Source: Alphaproteobacteria bacterium
GTDB taxonomy: Bacteria; Pseudomonadota; Alphaproteobacteria; Micavibrionales; UBA2020
Assembly (NCBI GenBank): GCA_025934695.1
Contig: JAICWS010000002.1
Coordinates: 706,230-770,229 of the forward strand
Direction of reading: 5' to 3'
Length of the DNA: 64,000 nucleotides
Below, in pieces: positions 61,664 through 64,000 of the stretch. The position numbers and the translations under genes were made by a program. Below the pieces are notes generated by a model, which saw only the letters and a program-made list of their open reading frames with translations, had not been told where the DNA came from and made no database searches. How positions within the stretch are numbered: the first letter of the stretch is position 1; each line of letters begins with the position of its first letter.

Positions 61664-62473
61664 TTATTTGGAAGACAGCAGCTTTTTCAGCGCGTCATGC
61701 AGCGGCTTGTCGCCGCTGGCGATGACTGCGCGGTTGTCGAACGAGGGCTCGAGCGGCAGGGGCCTGCCCTGCCAGTCGGTGATGATGCCGCCCGCTTCCT
61801 CGACGATGGGGATCAGCGCCGCGTAATCGTGCAGCTTCATATGCCCCTCGCAGACGCCGTCGAGCCAGCCCGAGGCGAGCGTGCCGTAGGAATAGCAATC
61901 GCCGCCGTAGAGCGTGAAACCCGTGTGGTCTTTCAGGAAGCCGTAGAGCTTTGTGTAGTCATCCCAGGCGAAAAGATCGGGGCCGGTGGTGCTGACGTTC
62001 GCGCGCGAAATATCGGGGCATTTCCGCGTGCGGCAGGGCTTGCCGTTGAAGGTCGTGCCCTGGCCGCGCACGCCGATCCAGCGCTCGCCGCTGATCGGCT
62101 GGTTGAGAAGGCCGATAATCGCTTCGCCGTTATGAACGAGCGCAATCAGCGTGCCGAAAATGGGCCGTCCCGTCGCGAAGGATTTCGTGCCGTCGATGGG
62201 ATCGAGCACCCACAGATATCCGCTCTTGCCCCTGTCCGAGCCGAATTCCTCGCCGTGGATCCCGTCATGGGGACGCTCTTGCGCGAGAATGGCGCGGATG
62301 GCCTGTTCGGCCTCCTTGTCGGCAATGGTGACGGGGCTCTGGTCCTTCTTGTCTTCGATATGAAAACCGGAGCGGAAGTATTTCGAAATCACCTTGGCGC
62401 TTTCATCAGCCAGTCGGTGGGCGAGGGCGACGAGCTCGGAAGAAACGGAAGGATTTTGCGCTGTCTTTAACAT
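61664..62473 (-). CDS. hisN: Histidinol-phosphatase, inositol-monophosphatase type
   Basis: A 269-residue Mg-dependent phosphatase of the IMPase fold. [10 protein letters not shown] (metal Glu), [20 protein letters not shown] (Asp-x-Ile-Asp-Gly-Thr) and [16 protein letters not shown] are the family signatures. The TKSF-x-x-GRPxFGTLIAL form together with [10 protein letters not shown] is typical of HisN, which hydrolyses histidinol phosphate in histidine synthesis. Inositol monophosphatase or CysQ-like activity is the alternative. AGGG precedes the ATG. It diverges from alaS. Confidence 0.87.
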   Translation of the reverse strand: MLKTAQNPSVSSELVALAHRLADESAKVISKYFRSGFHIEDKKDQSPVTIADKEAEQAIRAILAQERPHDGIHGEEFGSDRGKSGYLWVLDPIDGTKSFATGRPIFGTLIALVHNGEAIIGLLNQPISGERWIGVRGQGTTFNGKPCRTRKCPDISRANVSTTGPDLFAWDDYTKLYGFLKDHTGFTLYGGDCYSYGTLASGWLDGVCEGHMKLHDYAALIPIVEEAGGIITDWQGRPLPLEPSFDNRAVIASGDKPLHDALKKLLSSK

Positions 62474-62610
62474 TTAAAAACCCTATGTTTTATGGAATAA
62501 TAACCGCTCAATCGGGCATTCCCCGGCAAGAGGGAATCCGATACCGTTATAGACCAGCAAGACAGCCGATTGTACAGCGCTGTTTTCAAGGGGACCAACA
62601 GAGGTGTGAC

Positions 62611-64000
<1,390 letters not shown>

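Overview
The window looks like a chromosome segment from an alphaproteobacterium of moderately high GC. The evidence is the gene families present (ETF-QO, short family-4 type UDG, PodJ-like Sel1 protein, RHH_4 protein, N-acyl-homoserine-lactone synthase) and several copies of a GGAAC-N16/17-CGTT promoter, which matches the alphaproteobacterial general stress sigma factor EcfG. No phage, insertion sequence, integrase or CRISPR array was seen. I cannot name the genus. About 56 protein genes and one tRNA-Gln(UUG) are supported.

Layout. 1-5.9 kb: a membrane protein of unknown function, a PIG-L deacetylase, a SIS-domain sugar isomerase, a class V aminotransferase and a repeat-rich hydrophilic stress-type protein. 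6-18.5 kb: a glycogen/trehalose block with a debranching enzyme and TreZ on the minus strand, and GlgX-MalQ-GlgB-TreY on the plus strand. 18.5-25.7 kb: one long minus-strand operon, glgC-glgA-DUF892-AhpD-like-PLD/VTT-endonuclease/phosphatase-DUF892, with ATGA overlaps at most junctions. 25.9-30.9 kb: a 65-residue unknown protein, then a LuxI-type synthase followed by a small unknown gene, a fused 2-oxoacid dehydrogenase E1, a short E2, an RHH protein and a degenerate receiver protein. 31-37 kb: a DMT-like membrane protein, acetoacetate decarboxylase, type II NADH dehydrogenase and a highly diverged SDF-type transporter. 37.5-41.2 kb: a small secreted protein, then mdh-selD-mnmH. 41.2-45.3 kb: two divergent ankyrin-repeat genes and a small companion. 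45.3-64 kb: mostly housekeeping genes (RdgB/HAM1, tRNA-Gln, Sel1/PG-binding protein, ispE, secreted Cys-rich proteins, TPR protein, hydrolase, P450, ETF-QO, UDG, lytic transglycosylase, small operon, hisN, and the 5' part of alaS).

How the genes work together. GlgC and GlgA make the glucan and GlgB branches it. GlgX, MalQ and the GDE-type enzyme trim or remodel it, and TreY/TreZ convert its reducing ends to trehalose. EcfG-like promoters stand before treZ, before glgC, before the 65-aa gene, before the 5.3 kb repeat protein and before a Cys-rich secreted protein. This suggests the carbohydrate-storage/osmoprotectant genes and the DUF892/PLD genes form one general-stress regulon.

The most novel-looking locus is 26.2-30.9 kb, where an acyl-HSL synthase is translationally linked to genes for an acyl-CoA-forming dehydrogenase and two putative regulators. 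Second is the 659-residue SDF-like transporter at 35.1-37.1 kb, with a ~200-residue soluble N-terminus and substitutions at substrate- and sodium-binding positions. Most start sites were refined by Shine-Dalgarno position or ATGA/GTGA overlaps.
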